DNA of 64,000 bases from Massospora cicadina (taxonomy: Eukaryota > Entomophthoromycota > Entomophthoromycetes > Entomophthorales > Entomophthoraceae). Of the stretch, positions 10,861 through 21,969 are shown piece after piece. A model generated the notes under the pieces. That model was not told where the DNA came from. It made no database searches and worked only from the letters and a program-made list of their open reading frames with translations. Positions within the stretch are counted from its first letter, which is position 1. Every line of letters starts with the position of its first letter. The DNA lies in NCBI GenBank assembly GCA_022478985.1, contig JAKSZP010000103.1:1-64000 (forward strand). The letters are read 5' to 3'. A program made the position numbers and the translations under genes.

Positions 10861-12907
10861 GTAATTTGTAAAATTTCGGCATCTTTAGCTGAATAAATAA
10901 AAAGCTTTTCAACTACAATAGGGAATCTCTCCTTAGTAGCGGCCATTAAAATTAATATGTAAACATCATCTAAGGCACTGCTATAGGTTACCATGCTTTT
11001 TGAAAGGCTTAAAGGATGCTTCACGTATGGGCGCCCCCCTTTTCAATAATTTAAGGCTCAGTTACCTTTGATTGTGAATGAGTAACCACATGTAAGTCAT
11101 CAATTATAAAAACTAGTGCTCCATACGTTGTTCAGATAAATCAGGCGGGATTTAAGAACAGGCGGAAATATACTGTCACTGGTCTATTGCTCCTAGTCTT
11201 TTCCCAAATAGGAAAATTTATTGACAGTAAGTACAATTGTATTGATCTTGTCCATTTTATTTCTGCACCAGTTTGAAACATGACATGCCTTGCCGCACTT
11301 GAAGCATGTGACTCAATTTCTTACATTGGCCATTTTGGGTTTCTACCACAAAGTATAAATATACATTGTTGGCTGGATTGGCTTTCTGGTAACTTTTGTT
11401 AAGGGCATCAAAGGTGATCCCACAAATTTGTAAGAACTCTACTATCTTTGCGGTTTTTGTTTATCAATTCAAGACTGAGATTGTGGCATAAATCAAATCC
11501 TTTTGGGGCCAAAGTGCTGCTTTCATTGCAATATAAACATCAAAATAAGTCAATGCTACTGCCCCAGAGAGTCTTTGAGCTTCTTAATAGAACTTGTCAG
11601 CAAATGTCAAAAGAGTGTCTGTAACTCTCTCGTTCTCAGCAAGGTGATGTGGGATGCAAACCCACATTTCTAGGAAACTAGCCATTAGGAGAATGGGAAG
11701 GAAGGCACCTTGAACAGTGCCTGTGCAAAAGGCACCCCACGCAAGGGTGTAAAGCGCAACATAAAGTACCAGGTAAGACAGGTTTATCACAGCTTGAGTG
11801 GACCCCAAAGGGGAGTCCATAATCAAATGTAACTTAACGTCAGGGGCTTTGGGTGCCTTGATCTGGAGGGGACCTGGGCGGCCCAAGGGAGCACCTGGGA
11901 TTTTTGTAAATTGTGATAAAAGGTAGTGGCCTACATAGTTGGAGACCTCCCCAAAGAGGTCCACCACCAAGTTTGCCCAAGGAACCATGGGTAAAAAACG
12001 TAAAATAACGGGTAAATTTATTAAAGAAAAGTTGACCAACAAGGAATGTTGGTCGCAAAAACATATTTAAAGTGGGCTGGGGAAATTCAGGTTCTGCAGA
12101 AGTGCGCCCAAGCCTTGATGCTCCAATAAACAGACGCTTCCATCCATTTTAGTAAAATACACTGAAAGTGCCTTCACTCAAGTAATCGATTGAAGCCATA
12201 TTTTACTCAAGCTCAAAATTTCATAACTTGAGCGGGACTCAAACCCTTGCTCTTTAATCAACCAAATCGAACCATCTTCATTTATAATGTAAATCGTTCA
12301 TTTTAGTGCCTGGGCCGAGATCAGAGGCTGGGCATTTTGCACCCCATTAGTATCAACCTGGGCATGCTTGGCTTGCACCCAGCGTTGATCTAAGGTGTGT
12401 TTCAGGTCAGGAAGAGCCTGAAGTTTCACCTTCTGGGCCTCCTGTCGCCCAGCCTTGTCTTTAGCATCTGTTCCTACTATAAAGTCATTTAACCATGACA
12501 GCAAAGGTATCAAATGGTCTCATCATTTTTGAAAAGGATGTACAAGAACTATTACTTCTGGTTAGCGACGTGTTCAGGGCAGCTAAACTCACCCCAAATT
12601 GCATTCTTTGCCTCCATATAAATCTACTAATTTGCAGCTAATATTAAGCAATATGAGACTCTGAATTTTAATGTCAAGTAAATTGATCACGTTAATCACC
12701 TTTTTGGAAGTCCACAAATACTACTATGGTCATCTCAAAAAGTTTAGAGAACGCAGGTCCATTATTCTTTTAGAACCTCAGCAACTATGGAGTTGGCAGA
12801 AATTTCACATCCTCAAGGGGATTGTTGCTGGTATTTCCTCTCCAGTCAGAAGGTCTAGATGAAGATTTAGGATGCTGTTCCTGGATAACTTCCAGGTTTA
12901 TAAATTC
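10861..12907 (-). pseudogene. E2 gag, distal part, degenerate
   Basis: Contains an intact nucleocapsid knuckle at 11,265-11,306 (CFKCGKACHVSNWC). Upstream on the minus strand, the frame 11,584-12,042 (152 codons) ends in ENERVTDTLLTFADKFY, which matches the capsid segment FKEKFIAEAHVLLG region of E3. The GC-rich middle of that frame (about 11,650-12,060) has no counterpart in the other gags and may be foreign. A likely SINE (12,062-12,295) lies upstream of it, and a second open stretch (12,298-12,513) follows. Gag resumes on the far side of E3 at 19,286. Confidence 0.5.
12062..12295 (-). mobile_element. S3: probable tRNA-derived SINE in E2 gag
   Basis: Read on the minus strand, a tRNA-like head contains a TGGTTCGATTTGGTTGA A-box-like block and an excellent B box, GGGTTTGAGTCCCGCTC (about 12,225-12,245). 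The element ends in TCCCCAGCCCACTTTAAATATG, resembling the 3' tail of S1 (TCCCCAGGTTGGCCCACCTC then AAATAAA). A target duplication was not found, so the edges are approximate. Confidence 0.45.
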
Positions 12908-13404
12908 TGTCAAGGTTCTGATATGATTGGATGATAAGCTATAGTTCTGTTGGATCAAAAATTAGATTTGAGGTGAGCCTCAAGATTGAGCAATTGTCAT
13001 GTCAATGTGAATTGAGTTCATAAAATAAATAAATGTTTGGTGAATTGAGGGAATTCTGCCAAAATCTCAATGTTCAAATATAATCAATAGATCGTAGCAA
13101 AATGGGGATTCACTAAGTGGAGTTTGTTGAATACAAGAAATAATTCCAAGGATTATTAGTTAAGCTGAGAGTGAGATGGGGGTGGTTTTTACAAAGAAAG
13201 AGAGTAGTAGTAGGAGTAACATAATTAGCCATTAAGTTGATTATTAAATAAAAGGTATCATTGGGGCAATAGCTCCTTAATAATTAACTTTATTATTATT
13301 TTTATTAAGGGCCAGTGATCCTCATATTGCTTTTCCGTTGCTCAGTGGGTTTTACCCTGTGCGACCAGTTCAGTGGAATCAATCTAATATACCAAAAGTT
13401 AACA
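12908..13404 (+). repeat. E3 5' LTR
   Basis: 497 bp, TGTCAAGG...GTTAACA. It aligns end to end with 18,473-19,285 once the SINE is removed; shared blocks include TTGAGGTGAGCCTCAAG, AAATGGGGATT, GAGAGTAGTAG, CCATTAAGTTGATTATTAAAT and TTGCTCAGTG. The GTTAACA end and following sequence match the E5 LTR end, showing related families. Confidence 0.85.
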
Positions 13405-13423
13405 GTGATGCTCACTATAGGGG
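13405..13423 (+). other. E3 primer-binding site
   Basis: GTGATGCTCACTATAGGGG directly follows the LTR. It matches the same position in E5 (GTGGTGCTCACTACAGGGGG) and E6, and with one C-to-T change in E2. The consensus TGGTGCTCACTACAGGG would pair with the 3' end of a tRNA ending in ...CCA; I cannot say which tRNA. Confidence 0.65.
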
Positions 13424-13465
13424 CCCATTAATCAACTTATTAAATATCTTCATAATTGCCACTCA

Positions 13466-14545
13466 ATGATGCAACTGATTCCCCTTGATGGGGTATAGCC
13501 CCTAATTTATTGAGTTGTCTCAATACGCGGAACTGAAGCTTGCCTTGGATACACTGCTTCAGGCTCAAAAAAATGCTTTTTTGCGAAATAAAAATATAAC
13601 AGATCAGCTCACCAAGGTTTTTCACTAACTGCACCTGGTGGGGGCCAAACAAATAAGCTTGTTGACCTTTTAGGTGACACTAAAGAGCATCTAGACTGTG
13701 AAGAACATAAATCAAATGAGGTTTTAGGGAGGGAGAGGTCTGCAGCGACAAGCTGCCCCTATTTCATCATGATGGAAACATACAAAGGTTTTTAAGCGGT
13801 TTGAATTCACTGTAAAGGGGGCTTCCAAATGCAGAAAGCTAAACTGTTGTTATCCGCTTTGGATGTTGCAAGTGCTGATAAGGTCATATTTTACCTTAAG
13901 TACAGTGCAGTAGCGTATCATGAGATGAAAGAGACTGTGATCCATTAGTTGGGTGGCAAGGCAAAAATGGCTAAGAGAAAGGCAGACTTTTTGACAATAT
14001 TTTTCTAAAAGAATAAATCCTTGGTACAGTTTAAAGAGAAGTTTATTGCGGAAGCTCATGTATTGTTGGGAGCTAATAGCTTATCTAATGAGGAGGTGGG
14101 CATAACAATGACGGCGGCTGTCAAGCCATATCAAGAACTTTATAAGGCTGTGTCATACTTTCTTGATGAGGACGTGAAGCTACTAAGAATCGTTAGTCAT
14201 TTGCACTATCTATACACCACTTTTAGTGCTCCTAATGTGGAATGGAAAGCCCCTGCAACTGCTACTGAACCCCGCCAGTATTAAAGCAGCAACGACTTGG
14301 GTATAATATGTTGGGAAATACTCGACCCCTTAACGCTTTGGCAAGTCCTTTCTGCCCCCATTAATATCAACCAGCTTATCCTCAGATGAGTTACAATTCC
14401 TCAGTTAATTTCAGACCTGGAGCTATGGGTGCGATGCAGAGATGAGTGACTTTTACAAATACTTGTTTCTTGTGAAGCCAATGAGGGCATTACGCAGCTA
14501 GATGTCTAGGCAAACTGAATGTCAATGCAGTACCAGTTGCCCTGA
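13466..14545 (+). pseudogene. E3 gag, degenerate
   Basis: ATG 13,466 is 62 nt after the LTR, the same spacing as the E5 gag start (60 nt), and both begin with a related sequence (DGV block). Open pieces include 14,021-14,284, containing FIAEAHVLLGANSLSNEEVG and ending in the SAPNVEWK segment shared with E5. The nucleocapsid knuckle at 14,464-14,505 keeps C..H..C (CFL, GHYAARC), but the second Cys codon is TGA and another TGA follows, so it is broken. Many other stops. Confidence 0.7.
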
Positions 14546-14929
14546 ACAAACAGGGAAAAAATTTGAGTGAAGTAGAGATTGGAAGCTTTACTTTAACTAA
14601 CTCAAATCTACTTGTCCCTGATGATTCTCACAGGTCGCTTTGTGCCATACACAATACTCACCTCAAAGATCAATATATAAACAAATTACCTATTATATAT
14701 TGGCCTCAAGCTGATGAAGAAATCCCATTAACGCAGACATAGAGTAATGCGAAATGTACAAAATCCATACACCTGGAAAATCCTTGAGCAGAATGGTATA
14801 GTTGACGCGGAATCATCAACCCATGTCACAGCTCTAGAGTGGGTAGAAGTGGCAATTCCAGTAAAAAAATTGCTCAGGAGTATCCACATGTTGGTGCTGG
14901 TATTCTCAATTTTCTGAATAACCAAAAGT

Positions 14930-15490
14930 CCTTGGATGTTTATGTATTAAACATCCATGATACTTCTAATTTGGAATGTACATACTTTGACATAATGTTC
15001 AAAATACCAAAATCTGGGTGATTATTAATACTGGAACCCCCATCAATATAATAACCATCAATCTCGTAGCTAAGCTTCCACTAAAGCTAGATGTAGATCA
15101 CAGTGTAGTGTATGGGACCGCGGGATCATAGAGCACTGTGTCAGAGGGGGCATATAGCGCTTTTCTTTGAAGGTTGAATGGTTGGCACATCTGCTCCAGT
15201 GGTGGTGTTGCCTAATAATAACAATGATATGTTGATCGGCTCTGCATTTATGCAGCCCTTCAGGGCTGTGGTCAATATGGCGGATGAAATTATCAATATA
15301 ATAGGACAACAGATTCCCATCTATATTTCTTACAGCGGAATCCCAGAAGATCCAATCTGCTCAAGTCAATTTAATCTCGAATATAGTGGTGGGGTGATTC
15401 CTGTACAATATTGGTGGATGAAGCAGAGGACCCAAGTCTCCCTACACAGTTATATGAGTACAATGGTATTGCACTGTGAGTGGTGAGTGC
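14930..15490 (+). pseudogene. E3 protease, degenerate
   Basis: Active-site segment at 15,021 onward reads IINTGTPINIITINLVAKL: the catalytic Asp of D-T-G has become Asn. The frame 15,178-15,486 (102 codons) covers the C-terminal half with APVVVLPNNNNDMLIGSAFM and IIGQQIPIYISYSG. This domain would mature Gag-Pol. The equivalent E5 protease keeps its Asp. Confidence 0.75.
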
Positions 15491-15884
15491 TTTAAGTCTA
15501 CCTTCTGGGCATCAGGTCATTATAGGGATGGAGCTCAAAATAGATATCCTGGAAGCTTAAATATGGTGAGATTATGGGGCCCTACTAGCAATTGTGACTC
15601 AAATCCCATGTGGCTCCTGAGCTCCTGTTACCAGGGAAGGGTGAAGTGAAGGTGTTGATAGAGAACCTGAAGAGGGAGTCTATAAAGGTTCAGCGGCATC
15701 AAGTGGTGGCTTATTTGGACCTGATTCCTGTTGATGATATTCACTGGATACACAACTTTGGTTCATGGGTTATATTGAGCTACCATTAAAAGCCTCATCT
15801 GGCATAATGACCTTGGTCCCTCAAGAGGCTCTAACTGGCCTGTTGGAGGATCAAAAGGATAGGTGATGGGTCTGTTTGCGATAT

Positions 15885-16790
15885 ACCAAAGCATCTTTGC
15901 AGCTGACAATCACGACTTAATATGTGAATGCGGGTTGTGCATCAAATTGGACTTGGGGGATTACCCTACTATTTGATTATGTCCTATTTTTCTCTCAAAT
16001 GCAGCGGAAGAAGTTGTATCCACTGAAATAGATCAATTGGCGGAACAGGGAATGTTAGAGTATTTAAAGAGTCCCTGGACATCCCCAATGCTAATTGTCA
16101 AAAAGAAAGATGGCATCAGTCAAGTAGTGATTAATTATCAGAAGCTTAACAGCATTACAAAAAAGAACTATACCTGCTTCTTTTTATTGATGATGCTTTA
16201 GATTGGTTAGGCGGTGCCAAATATTTCTCTGCTATAGACTTGATATCAGGGTACTAGCAAATCAAGTTGCAGGTGGCTGAACAAGAGAAGTGCGCTATAA
16301 TCACCTTAAAAGGGTTGTTCCAGCCTACACATATGCCACAGGGTTTGTGCAACGCCCTGGCTACGTTCCAGCAGGCTATGGACACTATTTTGGGTGATTT
16401 GAAACTGTCTTGCATTCTAGCCTAACCTGACAATATTAATGTGTTATTTTGGACATTTAAGGATCATCTTACTCACTTGATACAGGTGTTCTGCCAACTC
16501 ACTGAAGCTAACATTAAAACTAAGCCCCACAAGTGCCACTTTTAAGGAGCAGTTAGAATACCTCTGGTTTGTGGTCAACTTCAAAGGGCTTAGTCCTCAG
16601 CTGGAAAAGGTGGAAGCTATACACAAGATTACTTGGCCGGGTAATAGGCATGATATTCTGGTATTTTTGGGGATGGTTGGTTACTACTGGCAGTTCATTC
16701 CCAGCTTCAGTTGTATCAGGGGCTCCACTCTTTGAGCTACTAAAGGAAAACGCTACCTTTGATTGGATGAAACGATATCAAATTACTTTT
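15885..16790 (+). pseudogene. E3 reverse transcriptase, degenerate
   Basis: A conserved pre-RT linker (FAADNHDL...GCGL, near 15,893) is followed by the RT fingers: LIVKKKDG, VVINYQKLNSIT, GGAKYFSAIDLISGY, then a stop where Trp is expected (TAG near 16,255), THMPQGLCNALATFQQAMDT, and the catalytic box. YLDD has become stop-P-D-N (16,423-16,434), so catalysis is lost. The thumb/connection continues with HKCHF and YLWFVVN-like segments in shifted frames to about 16,790. Confidence 0.8.
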
Positions 16791-17270
16791 GTTTCTTATG
16801 AACTGCGTTGGCTAGCGCACCTGTGTTACACTATCCAATATACAAAGAGAAATTTATTGTACAAATGGATGCTTCCCTTTCTGCTATATGGGCCGTGTTA
16901 TCCCAAAAGGATGATGATGTTGTGGAGCATCCCATTGCATATTGTAGCCAACGTTTAACAAGCCCTGAACGTAATTACACCGTGATCAAGAGGATGTGCT
17001 TAGCAGTGATATATACATTTAAACAATTCTGAGTCTACCTCCATGGGGTTAGATTCAAAGTGGTCATGGACCATGCACCCTTGCAATGGATGCAGAATCT
17101 ATTGGAACCTGAATGATGGCTCATGCGATGGGCCCTGAAGCTCCAAACATATAACTTTGAGATTGTACACTGACCAGGGGCGAAACACCAGAATGTAGAC
17201 TGCCTTTCCCAATTACCAACGGTCGCTATTATAGCAGATTTGGCAGACATCATGTACAAGAAGATGATTG
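16791..17270 (+). pseudogene. E3 RNase H, degenerate
   Basis: Frame 16,808-17,032 contains VQMDASLSAIWAVLSQKD with the first catalytic Asp, then HPIAYCSQRLTSPERNYTVI and CLAVIYTFKQF followed by TGA where Trp is expected. The next frame gives FKVVMDHAPLQWMQNL with the third Asp. In the position of the catalytic Glu (RECLAVI in related copies) this copy reads RMCLAVI, so Glu is Met. Confidence 0.75.
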
Positions 17271-17399
17271 TGGGAAAATATCACAATGAGCTGCTACAGG
17301 TGATCAAAGTGCTGGATGGTCTGTGACAGGATAACTTTGTGAGCTTTGGGAACTGTATAAACAGATCGGCAAATTGACGCTAAGTTTCCCAAAACCTTC

Positions 17400-18450
17400 C
17401 AATAGACCTAAAATTATTATGGGTAATCATAGAGAAGTTGGTCATGGAGGGTTGCAAAAAACGCTGGAGTTCTTATAACTCCATTACTATTGGGAGACTG
17501 ACTATGCACTACGATGTGCTTAAAATAGTTAGATGTTGTCATCAGTGCCAAGTGGAGAAATTATTCCACTGGAAGACCACCTACCAGCTGGTTAAGCCTC
17601 ATTTTGCATGGCATACATTTTATCTTGATGCGGTGGGGCCTTTGCCAACAGTCTCAAACTGCTCCAAGTATATAATAGTAGCCATTGACCATTTGACAAG
17701 ATGGGTGGAAGCAGGGGCAATCAATAATTTAAGGGCTTTCACCACTGCCAAGAATTCCTGGAGTTTTAAGCAACATGGCTGTCCACAATTTATCATTGCA
17801 GACAATGGAACCAATTTCACATTGCATATCCAGCAAAGTTGAATGAATTAATGACAATTCGCGGGGTCTGTACTACATACTACCACCTTGAATCTAATGT
17901 AAAGGTAGAATGGGTCAACAGAACATTGGTAAATATTCTACACAAGTTTGTAAAGGATCAATCTTTGGAATGGAGTACCCTATTATCCTCCACTGTCTTA
18001 AAGTACATTAGCTACCACTCCACAACCTGAAAGGTTCCTTATTAGCTACTTTATGGAAGACATCCAGCGTTGCCAGTATTTCTTTATTCCTATGTGGAGG
18101 ATACTTGCTTGTCAATCCCCAAAACTATTTTGTCTTCCTTAACAGACACGCTGATTACATAATAAATCAAAGCATATTATACTAGTTTAGCCAAGAAGAT
18201 CTGGGATCAGGTGGCCAACCAAGGTAGATGCAGTAGCCTTCCACATTTTGGGGTAGGAGATTTTGTATAGTTTCATGACCAACATGGGTTGAGAAGAAGG
18301 AACAAGCTTGCCAGTATATGGATTGGATTGTTTGAGATTATTGAGAAGACTGGTGTCAACGCCTACACCATTAAGGAACCTTTGGCTTGTTGGATTATCA
18401 ATAAAGTACATGTGAAGCTCCTTTGGCCATATAAGCAATATGGGCTTATC
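17400..18450 (+). pseudogene. E3 integrase, degenerate
   Basis: Frame 17,438-17,842 holds the zinc region end (CHQCQ) and the core with LDAVGPLPT (first Asp), VAIDHLTRWVEAGAI and IIADNGTNF (second Asp); frame 17,839-18,030 gives HLESNVKVEWVNRTL with the catalytic Glu. So the D-D-E residues remain although frames are interrupted. Frame 18,289-18,486 is the C-terminal SH3-like/GPY-F-type domain (RRRNKLASIWIGLFEIIEKT). It ends just before the polypurine tract. Confidence 0.8.
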
Positions 18451-18457
18451 ATCCAGT

Positions 18458-18472
18458 CAAGGGGGTGGGTAA
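18458..18472 (+). other. E3 polypurine tract
   Basis: TCAAGGGGGTGGGTAA lies immediately before the 3' LTR start TGTCAAG (18,473). It is the second-strand priming site expected at this place; the E5 and E6 counterparts have the same GGGGGxxxTAA form. Confidence 0.75.
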
Positions 18473-19285
18473 TGTCAAGATTCTGATATGACTGGAAGAT
18501 ATGCTATAGTTCCATAAGATTGTAAATTATATTTGAGGTGAGCCTCAAGGTTGAGCAATTGATATGTCAATGCAAAGTGAGGTTGATCAAAGGAATAATG
18601 GTTTGGCAAATTTAGGGAATTCCAATAAAGTCTCAATGTTTAAATGAAAATAATATATTGTAGTAAATGGGGATTTACTAAGTGGAGCGTGTTATATCCG
18701 CTGAGGAATTCTAAGGATTTCTAGTCAAGCATGAGAAAGGGGAGGATACCTCAGTGGTAGAGTATAAACCCTCTACCACTGCCTCCCCAAGTTTTAACCC
18801 CAGTATATGAACTTTGGGTAGGGGATGATTATAACTGTGTTGGCTTTGAGCACCAATGTCCTGAACTGAGATAGCGAATAGCAATGGCGGTCCATGGATT
18901 TCCTGGCCTATCATACGCCATGCATGGAGGTTATCCAGAGTTTATCCTCCTTTCTCATTTTCTTCACTTTTCTTCATTAGTGAGGTATCATCCCCAGGTT
19001 GGCCCACCTCAAATAAAAATTTTAAAAATATAAAAATATTCAATCATGAGCGTTAGAAGGGGAGGGTTTTTTACAAAAAAAGAGAGTAGTAGGAGGAGTA
19101 ATGGAAACAGCCATTAAGTTGATTATTAAATAGAAGGAAATTATCAGGACCATAGATCCTTAATAAATAAACTTTATTATTATCATCAAGGGCCAGCCAT
19201 CCTCAAATCGCTTTTCCATTGCTCAGTGAGATTTACCCTGTGTGACCAGTTTGGTGGAATAAATCTAATCTGCCACAAGTTAACA
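18473..19285 (+). repeat. E3 3' LTR, interrupted by SINE S1
   Basis: TGTCAAGATTCTGATATGAC start and GTTAACA end. 813 bp in total; removing S1 and one copy of its duplication leaves about 498 bp, matching the 497-bp 5' LTR. Confidence 0.85.
18736..19040 (+). mobile_element. S1: tRNA-derived SINE with target duplication
   Basis: Flanked by CAAGCATGAG (18,726-18,735) and CAATCATGAG (19,041-19,050), a 10-bp target duplication with one mismatch. The head has a tRNA-like A box (ACCTCAGTGGTAGAG) and a B-box-like AGTTTTAACCCCAG. The body is about 150 bp with no open frame. The 3' end is TCCCCAGGTTGGCCCACCTC followed by AAATAAAAATTTT and further A-rich sequence, the tail shared with the LINEs here. 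RNA polymerase III transcription and mobilisation by a LINE are expected for such elements. The sequence is absent from the matching place in the E3 5' LTR. Confidence 0.85.
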
Positions 19286-19960
19286 TGTGCTTTTGCAGGT
19301 TTTGTAGCTCAATTCATTTGGGTATCATCACCAGATGAGGACTATCTTTAAACAGTTCTGATCCGCCTTTATGGTCTCATTGACTTGTCATGCGGTTCTT
19401 ACAACTTAGATTGATGATTGGTTACTGTTTTCTCCCATTTCTTCTGGCTCAATTTCCATACCTTCAACTTCTGATTCTTTTGCCACATTTCATATAGCTA
19501 TCTATTAAGTTGAAAAGGTTTGTCAAGAGTTTTCCTGAGGACTACATTAACATCATGACTTGATCTTTCGTTTGATCAGATTAAACCATTTTTAGTATAA
19601 TAATATCTGCTACATAAACTCTGTCAAGAATTTTCTTTGCTTAATGGATATAAAGTCCAGGTTCTGAGCTTAAAATCCTGATATTAAATCCAAACTCCCC
19701 TAATTTCAGCCTAGTTCAAAGTCTTCTTCTTTCTGACAAGTAATTGCAGTTTCATGAAGCTGTCATTTGCACCTTTTCTATGCTTAATGAGGTAATGTTA
19801 TGACTCGTACACTTTACATAGGTCTCCATCCCAACGTACTCCAAGTCTACTATTTTGAAGTTCTTCCCTCATCTGCCTCAACATAGTCAGTTCCGTCTTC
19901 ACAAGATGGTTTACCGCTTATAATGTTGACCTTTTTTCTAAAAGATAGCTTCAACTCAGA
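19286..19960 (-). pseudogene. E2 gag, N-terminal part, degenerate
   Basis: Minus-strand continuation of the E2 gag beyond the E3 insertion, running up to the primer-binding region. No long open frame remains. The assignment rests on position between the E2 primer site and the interrupted gag, and on coding-like composition. No CCHC motif is expected in this part. Confidence 0.45.
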
Positions 19961-19962
19961 AG

Positions 19963-19983
19963 AGCCCCTGTAGTAAGCACCAC
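19963..19983 (-). other. E2 primer-binding site
   Basis: On the plus strand CCCCTGTAGTAAGCACCAC precedes the LTR; its complement GTGGTGCTTACTACAGGGG matches the E5 site with one C-to-T change. This fixes the orientation and the 5' LTR of E2. Confidence 0.65.
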
Positions 19984-20811
19984 TTACTGAAAAGTGACGC
20001 CTACACAGGTTTGCAGGGTTTTTAACACTTAAATAACAGTGCTTTCTGTTTGATGACTGGAAGCATGATCTGAGCTAATGAAGGTTAAGATACAACCATG
20101 ACATTGTTTACTTAATAATTAAGACAATCCGTTGCCTATAAAAAACTTAAATTGTCTTAGATAATCTGATAAACAAAAAAAGATTTCTTTATTAAGATAA
20201 TAGTTCATATATATCAATATACGTGACTCATGGCAATTTAATGCCCACCTATTAGAAATTGTATGCTTTGGTTGCTATAGAATAACCTTACTTTTATTAA
20301 TTGACATGCACAATTTAAAACGCTTTTGGTCCAAACTTCTAGCAACATAATAACAAAGTAATGGCAATTGCGCCCATAAGTTTATTAAACTAAAGTATAT
20401 CATGGATTTTGCTAATAAGTACTAGAATTCTGAATATTAAGCTAGCCATAATTGTCCCTTGCTCAACATAATTGCTAGTTTCAGAACTTCCTTATCAGAA
20501 CCCTAAAAGCCATCAAAATAATTACAATTGATTGAATGATAAGTTGGAGCGTTCTCCTCAGAAACAAAAATGACTAGCATTAATCAATATAATTGGCATC
20601 TATGCCCATTCAAATAAAGCACTAATATCAGAACATGGTTTAAAGCGTAAATTGGTAAAAACCCCAAAAGCCTTGGACTTGGTGTTTGCAGTTACTATTC
20701 TTGACTGGGTTAACATTTACAGATCATAGAAGAGCTATATGGGGTAATATACCACCTTTAGTCCAAAGCTCATCATGAACTTAACATAGTTCCTAAAATA
20801 ATTTTCCAGGA
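19984..20811 (-). repeat. E2 5' LTR
   Basis: Pairs with 4982-5894 (see shared blocks there). It abuts the primer-binding site. The far edge is placed near 20,811 by alignment of ATTTTCCAGGA with ATTATTCAGCA (5884-5894). Diverged, so edges are approximate. Confidence 0.6.
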
Positions 20812-21880
20812 CATTAAAGAGTTTGCATCCTCTGCGCCAATATGCAAATTTAGTAATTCTTCATCATAAATCACCAAATTATTACCTATCTCCACATAAA
20901 CCCCATTATAGAGATTACTTACTCTCATGAGTTTGGCACCCTGGATATACTAGGGATTCCTAAAGCTGATATATGTTATGTCCATAAACTTATTACTGTG
21001 ATCAATTTGGGAAAATTAAAGAACAAAAAGAAAGAACCAAGTATAAATATTAATTTGAGAATTATTGTGAAATTCTTGTTAAGAATGATATTGATCTGAA
21101 GTGCACAAGAGGCGCAAACAACACTATAGACACTGGGGATCATGTCCCCATCATATTTAAGACCAATTAGATATTCTAGGCAGTCGAAAAGGTCATTCCA
21201 AAAGATAGAAAGGAACTTCTTCACAGTGGTATTATGTACTCTCAAAGAGTCTGTGGCTGCTCTAATTCTGTTTATTAATAATAAAGACAAAAGTAATAGG
21301 ATAATTATTGACTATTGGAAGCTTAATAACATTACATAGAAAGACTCATACTCTCTTACAGATTGAAGATGCCTTGGATAGGCTTGGTGCGCAATATTCT
21401 TTTTGGGGATGAAGTTTTTTAAATGGGTATTGCAGATTGACATGAATTAATCTGAGCGCGAAAAATTCGCTTGAATTACTCAAGAAGGGTTCTTCAAAAA
21501 ATGAGAATGCTCTAAGGACTCTGGAACTCTCCAGCGACATTTCTAAAGGGCTATGGAAACAATCCAAGGAGATCTTAAGCTGTAATGCATAATTGTATAT
21601 CTAGTCACGTCAGCATTTACAGCTTAACTTTTGACGACCATCTGGAGCATTTAGAATGGGTCTTAAAAAGATTAGAAGCTGTAAACTTGAATTCTATTCC
21701 CAGGAATGCCAGTCCTCTAAGGATCAGCTGGAGTACCTTGAGCTCATTATTTATAAGGAACGTATTTGCCCACAATCAACTAAGCTAGAGGCTATTTATG
21801 TAATGATGAGACCCAAATCCAAATGATAATCTCAAGTCTTTTTGCATATAATTGGCAATAAATTGCCAATTTAGCTGAAG
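20812..21880 (+). pseudogene. E1 reverse transcriptase, degenerate
   Basis: Starts in the protease-RT linker: KNDIDLKCTRGANN then IDTGDHVPI near 21,080-21,150, equivalent to the E3 linker. RT follows: frame 21,142-21,339 ends in DKSNRIIIDYWKLNNIT, then decayed blocks for the palm. The catalytic YLDD box is YLVT (21,598-21,609). A LNSIPRN-like relic of the KPxKC segment follows at 21,690. Many stops. Confidence 0.7.
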
Positions 21881-21969
21881 ATGGAAGAATTTTTTTATTT
21901 ATTTACTAAAGGATAAGGTTAGCTTTGATTAAAATTCAGTCTTCCAGAAGGCATTTGACCAGTTTTTAG

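Larger units (their letters stand above)
12908..19285 (+). mobile_element. E3: Ty3/gypsy retrotransposon inserted in E2 gag
   Basis: Complete in layout: 5' LTR 12,908-13,404, primer-binding site, gag from 13,466, protease, RT, RNase H, integrase, polypurine tract 18,458-18,472, 3' LTR 18,473-19,285. The 3' LTR is longer only because it carries SINE S1. LTRs start TGTCAAG and end GTTAACA. E2 gag lies on both sides. Flanking 5-mers (AATTC and TGTGC) do not match, so the target duplication has decayed or one edge is wrong. All frames are broken. It belongs to the same broad lineage as E5 and E6. Confidence 0.85.
4982..20811 (-). mobile_element. E2: minus-strand Ty3/gypsy retrotransposon inserted in E1
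   Basis: Reading on the minus strand from right to left: 5' LTR (19,984-20,811), primer-binding region, gag N-terminal part (19,286-19,960), insertion E3, rest of gag with an intact knuckle (11,265-11,306), protease (10,450-10,860), an unclassified insert, RT/RNase H (7390-8620), integrase (5950-7260) and 3' LTR (4982-5894). The two LTRs are alignable along their length but strongly diverged, which fits an old insertion. Gag continues on both sides of E3, supporting E3 as an insertion. No confident target duplication was found. All coding domains contain stops and have lost catalytic residues. Confidence 0.75.

Noticed and set aside
11584..12042. 152-codon minus frame as a host gene encoding a membrane protein
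   Set aside because: Its end matches the gypsy capsid segment and it lies in line with E2 gag; the hydrophobic part is probably out-of-frame or inserted sequence.
12903..19290. Target duplication around E3
   Set aside because: AATTC and TGTGC do not match.
4976..20816. Target duplication around E2
   Set aside because: Flanking 5-mers (TAGCC and CATTA region) do not match, and the LTR edges are too diverged to fix.
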